Source: Azoarcus_F sp048158365 (GTDB lineage Bacteria; Pseudomonadota; Gammaproteobacteria; Burkholderiales; Rhodocyclaceae). From it: a DNA stretch of 64,000 bases. This document shows, in pieces, positions 44,338-53,558 of the stretch (the first letter of the stretch is position 1; every line of letters begins with the position of its first letter). The stretch lies in NCBI GenBank assembly GCA_048158365.1, contig JBLLNL010000004.1; one strand, given 5' to 3'. The translations under genes and the position numbers were made by a program. The notes beneath the pieces were generated by a model, which did no database searches, was not told the DNA's origin, and saw only the letters and a program-made list of their open reading frames with translations.

Positions 44338-45489
44338 TCAGCGGTGCACCACAACGCCTTCGATCGGGTCGAACGCATCCTTCCATGGTGCCGCGACGAT
44401 CCGCTGGCGCGCCATGTCATACCCCGCCTGCCAGCGCGCGGCAATGCCCTCCGCGGTGAAGTCGAGGTCCTTGGTGTGATCCTCGCCGGGAAGCTCGGGC
44501 ACCCGCATTTCGAGTACGTGCATGACGGTGCCGCAGCCCCAATCGAGCAGTCCTTCGGCGGCGCTCCTGGCCTTATCCGGTAGCAGCTTGCCCAGTTCGC
44601 GCACGACATGGCGCAGATGGTGAATCTCGCGCTGCTGCTCGATGTGATGATCGGCACGGCTGGAGAACTGGATGTCCTTCAGTCGACTCATGACCTCGCC
44701 GATCGACGCTGGGGCCTCGCCTTCCTGTTGCCACAGTCGCGCCGAAAAGATCAGGGAGTCACGACGCGGCTGATCGTCCATCACCGCTTCGATTGGCGTG
44801 TTGGAGTAAATGCCTCCGTCCCAATAGGGTGATCCATCAATCATCACTGCCGGGAATGCGGGCGGTAGCGCGCCGGAGGCGAGCACATGTTCCACTCCGA
44901 CGCGCTCGTGGCGACTGTCAAAATAGCGCATCCGGCCGCTTTGGACGTTCACGGCACCCAGGGTGAGCCGCAGGCCACTCTGGCCTTCGGGGGAAAACTC
45001 CATCAGCGAGGCGAGCGTTTCACGCAACGGCCTGGTGCCGTAATACGCGGCGTTGGTCACGCCCAGTGGCGCACCCGTGCTCATCCATGCGGCCGGATTC
45101 GGCTCGAAGAAGCCGGGGATACCGCGCGATACGGCGCCCAGGTTGTGCATCAGCGGCCCCAGGCCCAGCGCGTTCCAGTAGCGCGCCGACACCGAGCCGT
45201 CGGCCACCAGATCCCAGAACTGGCGCAGGCGCTGCAGACGATTGGCGGGCGTGTTGCCCGCGATCAGTGCGCCGTTGATGGCGCCGATCGACGTGCCCAC
45301 GATCCAGTCCGGCTCTATGCGCGCCTCGTGCAGCGCCTCATACACGCCGGCCTGGAAGGCCCCCAGTGCGCCACCGCCCTGCATGACCAGCACGACCTGG
45401 CCCGGCAGCCCGTCCCTGGGCAGCGCATCGACGCGACATTGATCGGCTGCAGAGCTTTGCGAAGTACTTCTTTTGCGTGTGCCTGTCAT
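44338..45489 (-). CDS. Patatin-like phospholipase with DUF3734 C-terminus
   Basis: This 383-residue serine acyl hydrolase has the oxyanion GGGALGAFQAGVYEAL, catalytic Ser67 in VGTSIGAINGAL and the Asp in YWDGGIYSNTP, followed by a DUF3734 domain (about 225-370) with SRLKDIQFSSRADHHIEQQREI-like helices. The ATG overlaps the stop of the acetoacetate decarboxylase gene (ATGA). The hbdH-adc-patatin order recurs in Beta- and Alphaproteobacteria and suggests a lipid or polyhydroxybutyrate-linked role. The exact substrate is not shown by sequence. An in-frame extension into the adc gene is not coding-like. Confidence 0.9.
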   Translation of the reverse strand: MTGTRKRSTSQSSAADQCRVDALPRDGLPGQVVLVMQGGGALGAFQAGVYEALHEARIEPDWIVGTSIGAINGALIAGNTPANRLQRLRQFWDLVADGSVSARYWNALGLGPLMHNLGAVSRGIPGFFEPNPAAWMSTGAPLGVTNAAYYGTRPLRETLASLMEFSPEGQSGLRLTLGAVNVQSGRMRYFDSRHERVGVEHVLASGALPPAFPAVMIDGSPYWDGGIYSNTPIEAVMDDQPRRDSLIFSARLWQQEGEAPASIGEVMSRLKDIQFSSRADHHIEQQREIHHLRHVVRELGKLLPDKARSAAEGLLDWGCGTVMHVLEMRVPELPGEDHTKDLDFTAEGIAARWQAGYDMARQRIVAAPWKDAFDPIEGVVVHR

Positions 45490-46286
45490 GGGTGCCTGTC
45501 CTCGGAACCGGATGATCCGGTCAGCAGATAATCGTGCAGAACCCGCCCATAGGGCAGGGTCAGGTCGGCGACGAAGTGAAGACCGCCGAGCGGCTTGCGC
45601 ACCGGCAGGTCGGCCACAGGCGCGTTCGCGTGCGGCACCAGGTGCAGCCGCGCCGGGCCCGACCAGGCGCCCTTTACGGTGATGTCGGTCAGGTTGTACG
45701 CGACGAGCTGCGCGATCGACAGCTCCCCGTCCACTCCGGGAATGAGCTTCAGATTCACCTGGGTCTTGCTCATCTTGGCCACGATGGAGGCCGACGAGCA
45801 TTGTTTCTGGCCGAGAACGTCGTACAACAGGTGCTGGTGCTTGTAGCCCATGGTACCCACCGCCACCCGCAGCCCGGCGTAGTCCAGCGTGCCGGTGAGG
45901 GTGTCATGCACGACGCCGAGCGTAGGCAGTCCGCGCTTTTTCGGGAATCCCCAGATTTCACGTCCGCCCGCGATCGGCGATTCGGCGTCCAGATACATCT
46001 GGGCGGTAAAGTTGACATGCTCGCCCTGATGGAGGGCCGGAATCACGACACCGGACTCGGTGTAGCTGCCGAAGCCGGCCGAGTCCGGCATGAGGATAAA
46101 TTCGTAGAGCACGGTGTTGCTGCCGTCCGGTTCGAGCGGTTCGGGCAATGCGGCGCGGATCGCATCGGGGTCCGACTCGTAGGTGATGATCAGGTATTCG
46201 CGATCAATGAAGCGGTATGGTCCGCGCGGATAGGACGGAGAGGCTGCCGGCATCGAGGCCAGCGCGAGAATGTCGTCGTGGTTCAC
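45486..46286 (-). CDS. adc: Acetoacetate decarboxylase
   Basis: This enzyme converts acetoacetate to acetone and CO2. The 266-residue protein carries the Schiff-base lysine in EIWGFPKKRGLP (Lys116 with its neighbour Lys117, the paired-lysine arrangement that lowers the pKa in the Clostridium enzyme). It also has PEPLEPDGSNTVLYEFI and GEHVNFTAQMYLDAESPI. Length and motif agree with ADC. It sits 10 bases after hbdH and overlaps the patatin gene, forming one operon for acetoacetate / 3-hydroxybutyrate turnover. Confidence 0.93.
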   Translation of the reverse strand: MNHDDILALASMPAASPSYPRGPYRFIDREYLIITYESDPDAIRAALPEPLEPDGSNTVLYEFILMPDSAGFGSYTESGVVIPALHQGEHVNFTAQMYLDAESPIAGGREIWGFPKKRGLPTLGVVHDTLTGTLDYAGLRVAVGTMGYKHQHLLYDVLGQKQCSSASIVAKMSKTQVNLKLIPGVDGELSIAQLVAYNLTDITVKGAWSGPARLHLVPHANAPVADLPVRKPLGGLHFVADLTLPYGRVLHDYLLTGSSGSEDRHP

Positions 46287-46296
46287 CGATGCGTGC

Positions 46297-47079
46297 TCAT
46301 TGCGCCGTCCAGCCGCCGTCGATCGACATCAGCGCGCCGGTGATCGATTCGGCCGCATCGCTGGCCAGGTAGCTGGCGAGCGACGCGATCTGCTCCACCG
46401 TGACGAACTGCCGGGTGGGCTGGCCCGCCAGCATCACCGTATCGACCACTTCCTTCTCTGCGATCCCGCGCTCCTTGGCGGTATCGGCGATCTGATTCTT
46501 CACCAGCTCGGTCCAGACATAGCCAGGGCAGATTCCGTTGACCGTGATGCCGGCTTCGGCGACTTCGAGCGCAACGGATTTGGTCAGCCCGGCGATGCCA
46601 TGCTTGGCCGCGACGTAGGCCGACTTGAAGGGAGAAGCGACCAGCGCGTGGGCCGACGCGACCTGGATGATGCGTCCCCACTTTTTGCGCTTCATGCCAG
46701 GCAGCGCGAGCCGGATGGTGTGAAAGGCGGAGGTCAGGTTGATCGCGATGATCGCGTCCCACTTGGCCACCGGAAACTCGTCGACCGGGGCGACGAACTG
46801 GATACCGGCGTTGTTCACCAGAACATCCACGCCACCGAACTTGGTCTCGATCTCCTCGAACATGGCCTCGATCGTCTCTGGGCGGCTCATGTCGGCGCCG
46901 TTGTAGCGCACCTCAACGCCGTATTCCGTGGCCAGTCGCGCGCGAATCGCCTCGATCTCGCCAGCGTCGCCGAACCCGTTGAGCACGATGTTCGCGCCTT
47001 CGCTGGCCAGCTTTTCGGCGATTCCCAGGCCGATGCCGCTCGTCGATCCGGTCACAAGTGCAGTTTTTCCTGAAAGCAT
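46297..47079 (-). CDS. hbdH: 3-hydroxybutyrate dehydrogenase
   Basis: This NAD-dependent short-chain dehydrogenase interconverts 3-hydroxybutyrate and acetoacetate, linking PHB breakdown to central metabolism. The 260-residue protein has TGSTSGIGLGIAEKLASEG (Rossmann loop), the SDR catalytic residues in SAHALVASPFKSAYVAAKHG (Ser, Tyr-xxx-Lys), and the 3HBDH-typical NGICPGYVWTELVKNQI and QPTRQFVTVEQIASLASYL. The start at 47,079 follows GGGGAAAA; longer frames add no homology. It is the first gene of the operon with adc and patatin. Confidence 0.93.
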   Translation of the reverse strand: MLSGKTALVTGSTSGIGLGIAEKLASEGANIVLNGFGDAGEIEAIRARLATEYGVEVRYNGADMSRPETIEAMFEEIETKFGGVDVLVNNAGIQFVAPVDEFPVAKWDAIIAINLTSAFHTIRLALPGMKRKKWGRIIQVASAHALVASPFKSAYVAAKHGIAGLTKSVALEVAEAGITVNGICPGYVWTELVKNQIADTAKERGIAEKEVVDTVMLAGQPTRQFVTVEQIASLASYLASDAAESITGALMSIDGGWTAQ

Positions 47080-47696
47080 GTTGAAATTTTCCCCGGTGTT
47101 TGCTCGCGAACCGCCGATTGGCCGGACCGGCCTCGCGGTCTGCGGGCATAAGCTATAGACGTCGGCGGAGGTCCGTTCCTTACTGCGGAATGTCCGTCGG
47201 CGAGCGCGGAAACCGTTGCGATGCATGGAGTTCGGAAATGGCCATGTCGGTGCCCCGACCGTTCATCATTCTCGCCTGCGCTGCCGCGCTCCGCTCCGAC
47301 ATCGTAGCGGCTCCCGATCGACCAAAAGGTCTTGCGCGGTGTGAGCGGGTCGGCTCATGTTTAGACGCCGGCCGTTCATTGGGTCGCCTCGCTGGTGAAG
47401 AGGTGGTTGATGGGAATCCATCAGGGGTCAGTGCAGCAAGGCCAACTGGATTACTATCTTGAATAATTCGTTTTTCGGTTCAATCTTCGTAGCTCAAGGG
47501 TACGTGGGTCGCTGTTCTATCGACTCATGGAGCAGGCCGTCCGCACGTCGCCGATTACCTGCGCGGATGTGACCCGGAAAAGAGAATCCAGAGAGAAAAA
47601 GGGGCTTGGTGGAGCTAAGTTGAATAGCCCACAATTTCATACAGTATCAACGGATGATCCGGTGCGCGAACGCGCGTTCCTGACGATGGGGTCTGC
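47080..47696. other. 617-base intergenic region between hbdH and rmuC
   Basis: No supported gene. It must hold divergent promoters. The part from about 47,440 to 47,660 is visibly AT-richer than its surroundings. On the plus strand, roughly 47,500-47,615 can be read as GRPHVADYLRGCDPEKRIQ with no start codon and a stop soon after, which may be a gene remnant or chance. Confidence 0.5.
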
Positions 47697-49109
47697 ATGG
47701 ATTGGTTGTCCCGACTGCCGGCGATCGAGCAGGAAACCTGGCTCGTCGCTTTCGCGCTGCTGCTGTCGCTGGTGCTCGGCGTGCTTGCGATGCTGCTCAG
47801 GCTGGGGCGCCTTGAACGCCGGCTCGACCAGCGCATCGGCATGGCGGTCGAGGAGTCGAACGGCGCCCACTACCGCGCCTTCGTCGCCGACCTGCATCAG
47901 GCGCTGGAGCGCCAGACCGACCGGATGACGCTGCAGGCCGGGCAGGGCGCCGAGCGGATCGGCGCGACGCTGGAGCGCGGGCAGCAGGCCGACCGCCACG
48001 CGCTGCATCAGCTCCACGCCGACCTGCAGGCGAAGTTCGCGGTGCAGCGCGAGGAGGTCGGCGAGCGCCTGCTTGCGCTGGGGGCCGCGGTCAATAACGC
48101 ACACGAACGTTTTCGTGGCGAAGTGCTGGAGCAGGTGCTGACCCGGCTGTCCATGCATGCGCGGGCGGATCGCGAACTGCTGCAGGACGGCCTGAAGACG
48201 GCCTCCGGTCAGCTCGCGACCAGCATGGAGGCCCTGTCCCGCACGATCGACGACCGCCTCGAGCAGATCACCGGTCATGTCAATCAGCGCCTGGACGAGG
48301 GTTTTCGCAAGACCAACGAGACTTTCGCCAACGTGATGGCGCGGCTGGCGACGATAGACGAGGCGCAGAAGAAGATCGACGGGCTGACCACCAACGTCGT
48401 GAGCCTGCAGGAACTGCTCGGCGACAAGCGCGCGCGCGGCGCCTTCGGCGAGGTGCAGCTCGAGGCGCTGGTGCGCAACATGCTGGCCCCCGAGGCCTTC
48501 GCGTTCCAGGCGGTGCTGTCGAACAACACCCGCGTCGACTGCCTGCTGAAGCTGCCCGAGCCGACCGGCCTGGTCGCCGTGGACGCCAAGTTCCCGCTCG
48601 AGAACTACCACCGCATGCTCGACGGCAGTACCGGGGACATGGACCGCCGCCTCGCGGCCACCGCATTCCGCGCGGACGTGAAGCGCCACATCGATGCGAT
48701 CGCGACCAAGTACATCATCGCTGGCGAGACATCCGACGGCGCGCTGATGTTCGTGCCGGCCGAGGCCGTGTTCGCCGAGATTCATGCCTATCACCCGGAG
48801 CTGGTCTCGCACGCACAGGCCCGGCGGGTGTGGGTGGTGTCGCCGACCACGCTGATGGCGGTCCTCAACACCGCGCGGGCGGTGCTCAAGGACGTCGAGA
48901 CGCGCAAGCAGATACACGTGATCAAGGATGCGCTCGGCAAACTCGCGAAGGATTTCGTGCGCTTCGACGAACGCATGAACGCGCTGGCCCGCCATATCGA
49001 GCAGGCGAACAAGGACGTGCAGGACGTGCAGGTGAGCTCGCGCAAGATCACCGCGCATTTCCACAAGATCGAATCGGCCCAGCTCGACGAGATCGAACAC
49101 AGGGACTGA
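47697..49109 (+). CDS. rmuC: DNA recombination protein RmuC
   Basis: This 470-residue protein has an N-terminal membrane helix (WLVAFALLLSLVLGVLAMLL), a long coiled-coil (about 35-230, Gln/Glu/Ala/Arg-rich, with METARADRELLQDGLKT-like heptads) and the RmuC nuclease-fold domain (about 245-440): LLGDKRARGAFGEVQLEAL, DCLLKLPEPTGLVAVDAKFPLENY and RVWVVSPTTLMAVLNT. It is implicated in limiting DNA inversions and belongs to the PD-(D/E)XK superfamily, with the Asp-Ala-Lys (DAK) motif visible. It lies alone, convergent with moaA. Confidence 0.93.
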   Translation: MDWLSRLPAIEQETWLVAFALLLSLVLGVLAMLLRLGRLERRLDQRIGMAVEESNGAHYRAFVADLHQALERQTDRMTLQAGQGAERIGATLERGQQADRHALHQLHADLQAKFAVQREEVGERLLALGAAVNNAHERFRGEVLEQVLTRLSMHARADRELLQDGLKTASGQLATSMEALSRTIDDRLEQITGHVNQRLDEGFRKTNETFANVMARLATIDEAQKKIDGLTTNVVSLQELLGDKRARGAFGEVQLEALVRNMLAPEAFAFQAVLSNNTRVDCLLKLPEPTGLVAVDAKFPLENYHRMLDGSTGDMDRRLAATAFRADVKRHIDAIATKYIIAGETSDGALMFVPAEAVFAEIHAYHPELVSHAQARRVWVVSPTTLMAVLNTARAVLKDVETRKQIHVIKDALGKLAKDFVRFDERMNALARHIEQANKDVQDVQVSSRKITAHFHKIESAQLDEIEHRD

Positions 49110-49172
49110 TCGTCGCGCGGTTGGCGGGCGCGCGCACCGCGCGGTCGCGTCCCCGACCGGGTGGCCGTCGCG

Positions 49173-50258
49173 TCAGCCGCCGATGTAGGACATCTCGATC
49201 TTGCGTTGCTTGGCAGTGTTGGCGGTGCGGATCTCCGAATAGCGATCGTCGCGCCGCGTCCAGACCACGCCGATCGCGCGATCGATGTCCTCATCGGATG
49301 CGCCGTCGCGCAGCAATGCGCGCAGGTCGTGGCCGCCCTGCGCGAACAGACAGGTGTAGAGCTTGCCCTCGGTCGACAGGCGGATGCGGGTGCAGGTGGA
49401 GCAGAAGGCCTGGGTCACCGACGAGATCACGCCGATCTCGCCCGAACCGTCACGATAGCGCCAGCGCTCGGCGACCTCGCCGACATAGTTCGGATCCACC
49501 TGTTCCAGCGGAAACACCGCGTCGATGCGCTCGACGATGTCGCGCGACGGCACGACCTCGTCCATCTTCCAGCCGTTGGAACTGCCCACATCCATGAACT
49601 CGATGAAGCGCACGATGTGACCGCTGCCGCGGAAATGGCGGGCCATGTCCACGACACCCGCGTCATTGACGCCGCGCTTGACCACCATATTGACCTTGAC
49701 CGGCCCCAGGCCGGCTTCGGCGGCCGCATCTATGCCCTTCAGCACCGACGAGACCGGGTAGTCCGCGTCGTTCATCGCGCGAAAGGTCGGATCGTCGATC
49801 GCGTCCAGACTGACCGTGACCCTGTGCAGGCCGGCCCGCTTCAGCGTCCTGGCCATCTTCGGCAACAGTACGCCGTTGGTGGTCAGCGTCAGTTCCACGC
49901 CTGGCAGCGTGGCTAGCATCTCGATCAGGTTCTCGACATGCTTGCGCAGCAGCGGTTCGCCGCCGGTGATGCGGATCTTGCGCACCCCGCGTGCGGCGAA
50001 GACCCGCGCGATGCGGGCGATCTCCTCGAAACTGAGCAATTCGGTGCGCGGCAGGAACGGGTAGTCCTTGCCGAACACCGAACGCGGCATGCAATAGACG
50101 CAGCGGAAATTGCAGCGGTCGGTGACCGAGATGCGCAGATCCCGCACTTCGCGACCCCGCAGATCGGCAAACGGACCCTCGCCGATCGCCGGCTGCGCCT
50201 GCGCCGCGTGTAGCAGATCGGTGTCGGCCGAACCGGCGTGTATCGGGATGATCCTCAT
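49173..50258 (-). CDS. moaA: GTP 3',8-cyclase MoaA
   Basis: MoaA is the radical-SAM enzyme that makes the first intermediate of molybdenum cofactor synthesis from GTP, working with MoaC. The 361-residue protein has the radical-SAM cluster in TDRCNFRCVYCMP, the SAM-binding GGEPLLRKHVENLI, and the second Fe-S cluster cysteines in FCSTCTRIRLSTEGKLYTCLF. It ends in the essential Gly-Gly (SYIGG). The ATG at 50,258 is chosen; upstream in-frame residues to 50,465 overlap the opposite gene and lack homology. It is divergent from the Lon-like protease gene. Confidence 0.95.
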   Translation of the reverse strand: MRIIPIHAGSADTDLLHAAQAQPAIGEGPFADLRGREVRDLRISVTDRCNFRCVYCMPRSVFGKDYPFLPRTELLSFEEIARIARVFAARGVRKIRITGGEPLLRKHVENLIEMLATLPGVELTLTTNGVLLPKMARTLKRAGLHRVTVSLDAIDDPTFRAMNDADYPVSSVLKGIDAAAEAGLGPVKVNMVVKRGVNDAGVVDMARHFRGSGHIVRFIEFMDVGSSNGWKMDEVVPSRDIVERIDAVFPLEQVDPNYVGEVAERWRYRDGSGEIGVISSVTQAFCSTCTRIRLSTEGKLYTCLFAQGGHDLRALLRDGASDEDIDRAIGVVWTRRDDRYSEIRTANTAKQRKIEMSYIGG

Positions 50259-50525
50259 GTCTCGGTGCCCCGGGGCTCTTGTTGTTGTCGTGTATCGTAC
50301 GCTGCGTCTGAGTGCTTGACCACGGCTGCGCAAAACGGTTTCCAGGACCGCCGCATGGGTCGCTGTCGACGGATGCTGCGCGAGCTGCGCATGGATGCGC
50401 ACAAATCCCGTGCCCGCCGGGGTAGGATTATCCGCACGCACGTCATCGGCGCAAGCCACCCGCACCCGGCTGCGCTATCACGCGGACGCGGCGCGCTCAC
50501 AGCCGACCATGGAGAACAACAACAC

Positions 50526-52949
50526 ATGCCACAGATCAACGAGCTGTCCGTGGAAAAACTGCGCACCCGATGCGACCCCGACATGTTCGAATTCGACACG
50601 ACCGCCAGCCTCGCCGATCTTCCCGAGGGGCTGGAGCAGGCCCGCGCGGACGAGGCGCTGCGCTTCGGCCTCGCGATGAAGCACCCGGGCTACAACGTGT
50701 TCGTGCTCGGCGAGTCCGGCACCGGACGCCATGCGATCGTGTTCCGCCTGCTGAAGGAACTGGCCGACCCTGGCGAGGTGCCCCCCGACCTGTGCTATGT
50801 CCATAATTTCGACGATCCGCAGCGTCCGCGGCTGCTGACGCTGCCCGCCGGTCGCGGCGGTCAGTTCAGAACCGACATGCTGACTTTCGTGCGCGACCTG
50901 GGTCCCGCGATCGACGCCGCACTGGACAGCGAGACCCATGTCAACCGCATCGAGGCCCTGCAGGAGGCGCACAAGGCCCGCGAGGAAGAGGGGTTGCGCG
51001 AACTGAAGGAGGCTTGTGCGGCCGACGCCGTGTCGTTGCTTCAGACGCCGGAGGGGTTCGTGTTCGCGCCCACCCGCGAGGGGCAACCGATGTCGCCCGA
51101 GGACTTCGACGCGCTGCCGGCCGACGAGAAGTCGGCGATCGAGGAAAAGGTTGGGCACTGGAGCGATCGACTGGCCGATCTGCTGGAGGAGTTTCCTGGC
51201 TGGCGCAAGGCCTTGTACGAATCGTCCTGCCGTGCCGAGCGCGAGGCGCTGGCGCCGACCGTCGCCCACCTGTCGCGCGACCTGCGGGAACGCTATGCCG
51301 ATCTCGAGCAGGTGCTGGCCTTTCTGGACGCGGTGCAGAACGACCTGCTCGACAGCGGTGCGAACTGGGGCAGCAGCGACGGCGACGAAGACGAGGTTCG
51401 CGAGGAGGAAGCCAGCAAGCGCTTCCATCGCTATCAGGTCAAGCTGCTCGTCGACAACGCCGACACGCAGGGCGCGCCGGTGGTGTATGAGGACAACCCC
51501 GGCTTTGGCAGCCTGATCGGCCGGATCGAGCACGTCGTGCATATGGGCAACCAGGTGAGCCATTTCAACCTGATCCGGGCCGGCGCGATGCACCGTGCGC
51601 GCGGCGGATACCTGGTGGTCGATGCCGAACGGCTGTTCGCGCAACCCTATGCGTGGGATGGACTCAAGCGCGTACTGCGCAACCGCGAGATCCGCATCGA
51701 GCCGCCGGCCGAGGCACAGCAGTGGAACTCGATCGTCACGCTCGAGCCCGAGCCGGTGTCCTGCGATCTGAAGGTGATCCTGGTCGGCGATCGCAGCGTG
51801 TTCTACCTGCTCAACGAGCACGATCCCGACTTCGCCGAGCTGTTCAAGGTCGCCGCCGACTTCGACGACGAGATGTCGCGCACGCCCGGCAACATCCGTT
51901 ACTACGCGCATCTGCTCGCGATGCTGGGCCGCAACGCCAGCCTGCTGCCGTTCGACCGCAAGGCGGTGGCGCGGCTGATCGAGCAGGGCGCGCGCCTGGC
52001 CGAGGATTCGGGCAAATTGTCGCTCTACACCCGCAAGCTCGCCGACCTGATGCGCGAGGCCGATTTTCATGCGCGTTCGGCATCGCGCGAGCTGGTCTCG
52101 CGCGAACACGTCGACTGGGCGATCGCGGCCCGCGCACGGCGTTTCGGGCGGTACGCGGAGCGGGTGATCGAGTCCATCGTCGAGGGCACGACGCTGATCT
52201 CCACCGACGGCATGCGTGCCGGGCAGATCAACGGCCTGGTCGTGGTTGAACTGGCCGGCGAGCATTTCGGCCATCCGGTGCGCATCACCGCGACCGCGCG
52301 GCTGGGCGACGGTGACGTCGTCGACATCGAACGCGAGACCGAACTGGGCGGGGCGATCCACTCCAAGGGCGTGATGATCCTGAGCGCGTTCCTGGCCGCG
52401 CGTTATGCGCGTCACCAGCCGCTGTCGCTGTCGGCCAGCCTCGTGTTCGAACAGTCGTATGCGCAGGTGGAAGGCGACTCTGCGTCGCTGGCGGAGCTGT
52501 GTGCATTGTTGTCGGCGCTCGCGGACGTGCCGATCAAGCAGTCGCTAGCGATCACCGGATCGGTGAACCAGTTTGGCGAGGCGCAGGTGGTCGGTGGCGT
52601 GAATGAGAAGATCGAGGGCTTCTTCGACCTGTGCGCGATGCGCGGCCTGAACGGCGAACACGGCGTGGTCATCCCGGCTGCGAGCGTGCGCCACCTGATG
52701 CTGCGCGACGACGTGGTAGAGGCGGCGCGCAAGGGCCTGTTCCGCATTCACACGGTCGACACCGTCGACGACGCAATGTCCATCCTGACCGGTCTGCCGG
52801 CCGGCGTGCCGGACGTGAAGGGCGTGATCCCGCGCGGCACGATCAACCACAAGGTCGCTGCGGCGCTGGACGTGATGGCGGCGGCCCAGAGTGCGTTCTC
52901 GGCCGGCCACGACCGGCACCCGCGACGCCGACACAGGGGCGAGGCCTGA
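50526..52949 (+). CDS. Lon-related AAA+ protease (LonB-like)
   Basis: This 807-residue cytoplasmic ATP-dependent protease has an AAA module at the N-terminus with the P-loop-like VFVLGESGTGRHAIVFRLL, an acidic, helical insertion (about 150-290), and a second AAA part with GGYLVVDAERLFAQPYAWDGLKRVL. A C-terminal Lon-type protease domain follows (about 580-770) with catalytic Ser in GDSASLAELCALLSAL and Lys in VGGVNEKIEGFFDLC. This is the bacterial lonB-related group (not classic Lon, which lacks this layout). The start follows GGAGAACAACAACAC. The protein is probably a stress protease. A charged tail (RHPRRRHRGEA) ends it. Confidence 0.92.
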   Translation: MPQINELSVEKLRTRCDPDMFEFDTTASLADLPEGLEQARADEALRFGLAMKHPGYNVFVLGESGTGRHAIVFRLLKELADPGEVPPDLCYVHNFDDPQRPRLLTLPAGRGGQFRTDMLTFVRDLGPAIDAALDSETHVNRIEALQEAHKAREEEGLRELKEACAADAVSLLQTPEGFVFAPTREGQPMSPEDFDALPADEKSAIEEKVGHWSDRLADLLEEFPGWRKALYESSCRAEREALAPTVAHLSRDLRERYADLEQVLAFLDAVQNDLLDSGANWGSSDGDEDEVREEEASKRFHRYQVKLLVDNADTQGAPVVYEDNPGFGSLIGRIEHVVHMGNQVSHFNLIRAGAMHRARGGYLVVDAERLFAQPYAWDGLKRVLRNREIRIEPPAEAQQWNSIVTLEPEPVSCDLKVILVGDRSVFYLLNEHDPDFAELFKVAADFDDEMSRTPGNIRYYAHLLAMLGRNASLLPFDRKAVARLIEQGARLAEDSGKLSLYTRKLADLMREADFHARSASRELVSREHVDWAIAARARRFGRYAERVIESIVEGTTLISTDGMRAGQINGLVVVELAGEHFGHPVRITATARLGDGDVVDIERETELGGAIHSKGVMILSAFLAARYARHQPLSLSASLVFEQSYAQVEGDSASLAELCALLSALADVPIKQSLAITGSVNQFGEAQVVGGVNEKIEGFFDLCAMRGLNGEHGVVIPAASVRHLMLRDDVVEAARKGLFRIHTVDTVDDAMSILTGLPAGVPDVKGVIPRGTINHKVAAALDVMAAAQSAFSAGHDRHPRRRHRGEA

Positions 52950-52965
52950 ACGCATCATCTGCTCT

Positions 52966-53060
52966 CCCTCCCCTTCAAGGGGAGGGCCGGGGTGGGGATG
53001 GGTTGCACTGCGGCTCCCGTAACCCATCCCCCTCCTGACCTCCCCCTTCAATGGGGTGGA
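52966..53060. repeat. Two inverted copies of the C/G-rich repeat
   Basis: A near-perfect palindrome (CCCTCCCCTT-C-AAGGGGAGGG, 52,966-52,986) is followed by GGGGTGGGGATGGGTT. After a 16-base spacer comes the reverse-oriented AACCCATCCCCCTCC and the related CCTCCCCCTTCAATGGGGT. The same element follows clpB at 4,995. The pair can form one long hairpin between the Lon-like gene and a small gene. Confidence 0.65.
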
Positions 53061-53232
53061 ATCAGGTGCCCGAACGGACCTCACACATTTTGCTGCCGGC
53101 TCAGTAAGATGAATGCAGAAAACCTCCGTGGCAAGGTTGCTCCATGACGATCGCTGCCGACGACGCGGAGCGTCCGGCGGCGCTGCGGCGCATTCCGGGA
53201 AGCGCCGGGTGCCGCGCGATCATGGCACGGAC

Positions 53233-53547
53233 ATGTTCATGGGCTATGAATTCCGCAACCTCGGCAACGATTGCGACCGCGCGGTGTACCGGCCCGACGA
53301 GCGCACGATCATCATCAACACCGCCGCGCCGACGGTGCAGCTCTATGTGGATGGTCGCGGCTACTTCCGCGATTCGGCGCGGCTGTTGCTGGCCGAACTA
53401 TTCATGGACGTGATCTCGGACGAACTGGCGCGACGCATCGTCGAGAAGTCGGGCAGTCAGCACGACGTCGAGGCCTGGCACGCGGCCAAACTGTCGGTCA
53501 TCCGCCGCTACGGCAGCGACATCCATATGTCCTTTTCCAGCAAATGA
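53233..53547 (+). CDS. Hypothetical protein, possibly the C-terminal end of a larger truncated protein
   Basis: This 104-residue product starts MFMGYEFRNLGNDCDRAVY and continues RTIIINTAAPTVQLYVDG and SARLLLAELFMDVISDELARR. I do not recognise it with confidence. The second half looks like a C-terminal helical region of a larger ATP-binding-type protein. The start has no clear Shine-Dalgarno, and coding-like residues (GKRRVPRDHGTD) precede it, so it may be a 5'-truncated remnant. It overlaps nothing, follows the repeat pair, and is followed 11 bases later by the YbjQ gene. Confidence 0.45.
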   Translation: MFMGYEFRNLGNDCDRAVYRPDERTIIINTAAPTVQLYVDGRGYFRDSARLLLAELFMDVISDELARRIVEKSGSQHDVEAWHAAKLSVIRRYGSDIHMSFSSK

Positions 53548-53558
53548 GGGGTGCGAAC

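Noticed and set aside
50259..50525. Molybdenum-cofactor riboswitch upstream of moaA
   Set aside because: The region was read for the typical paired elements but no convincing structure was found.
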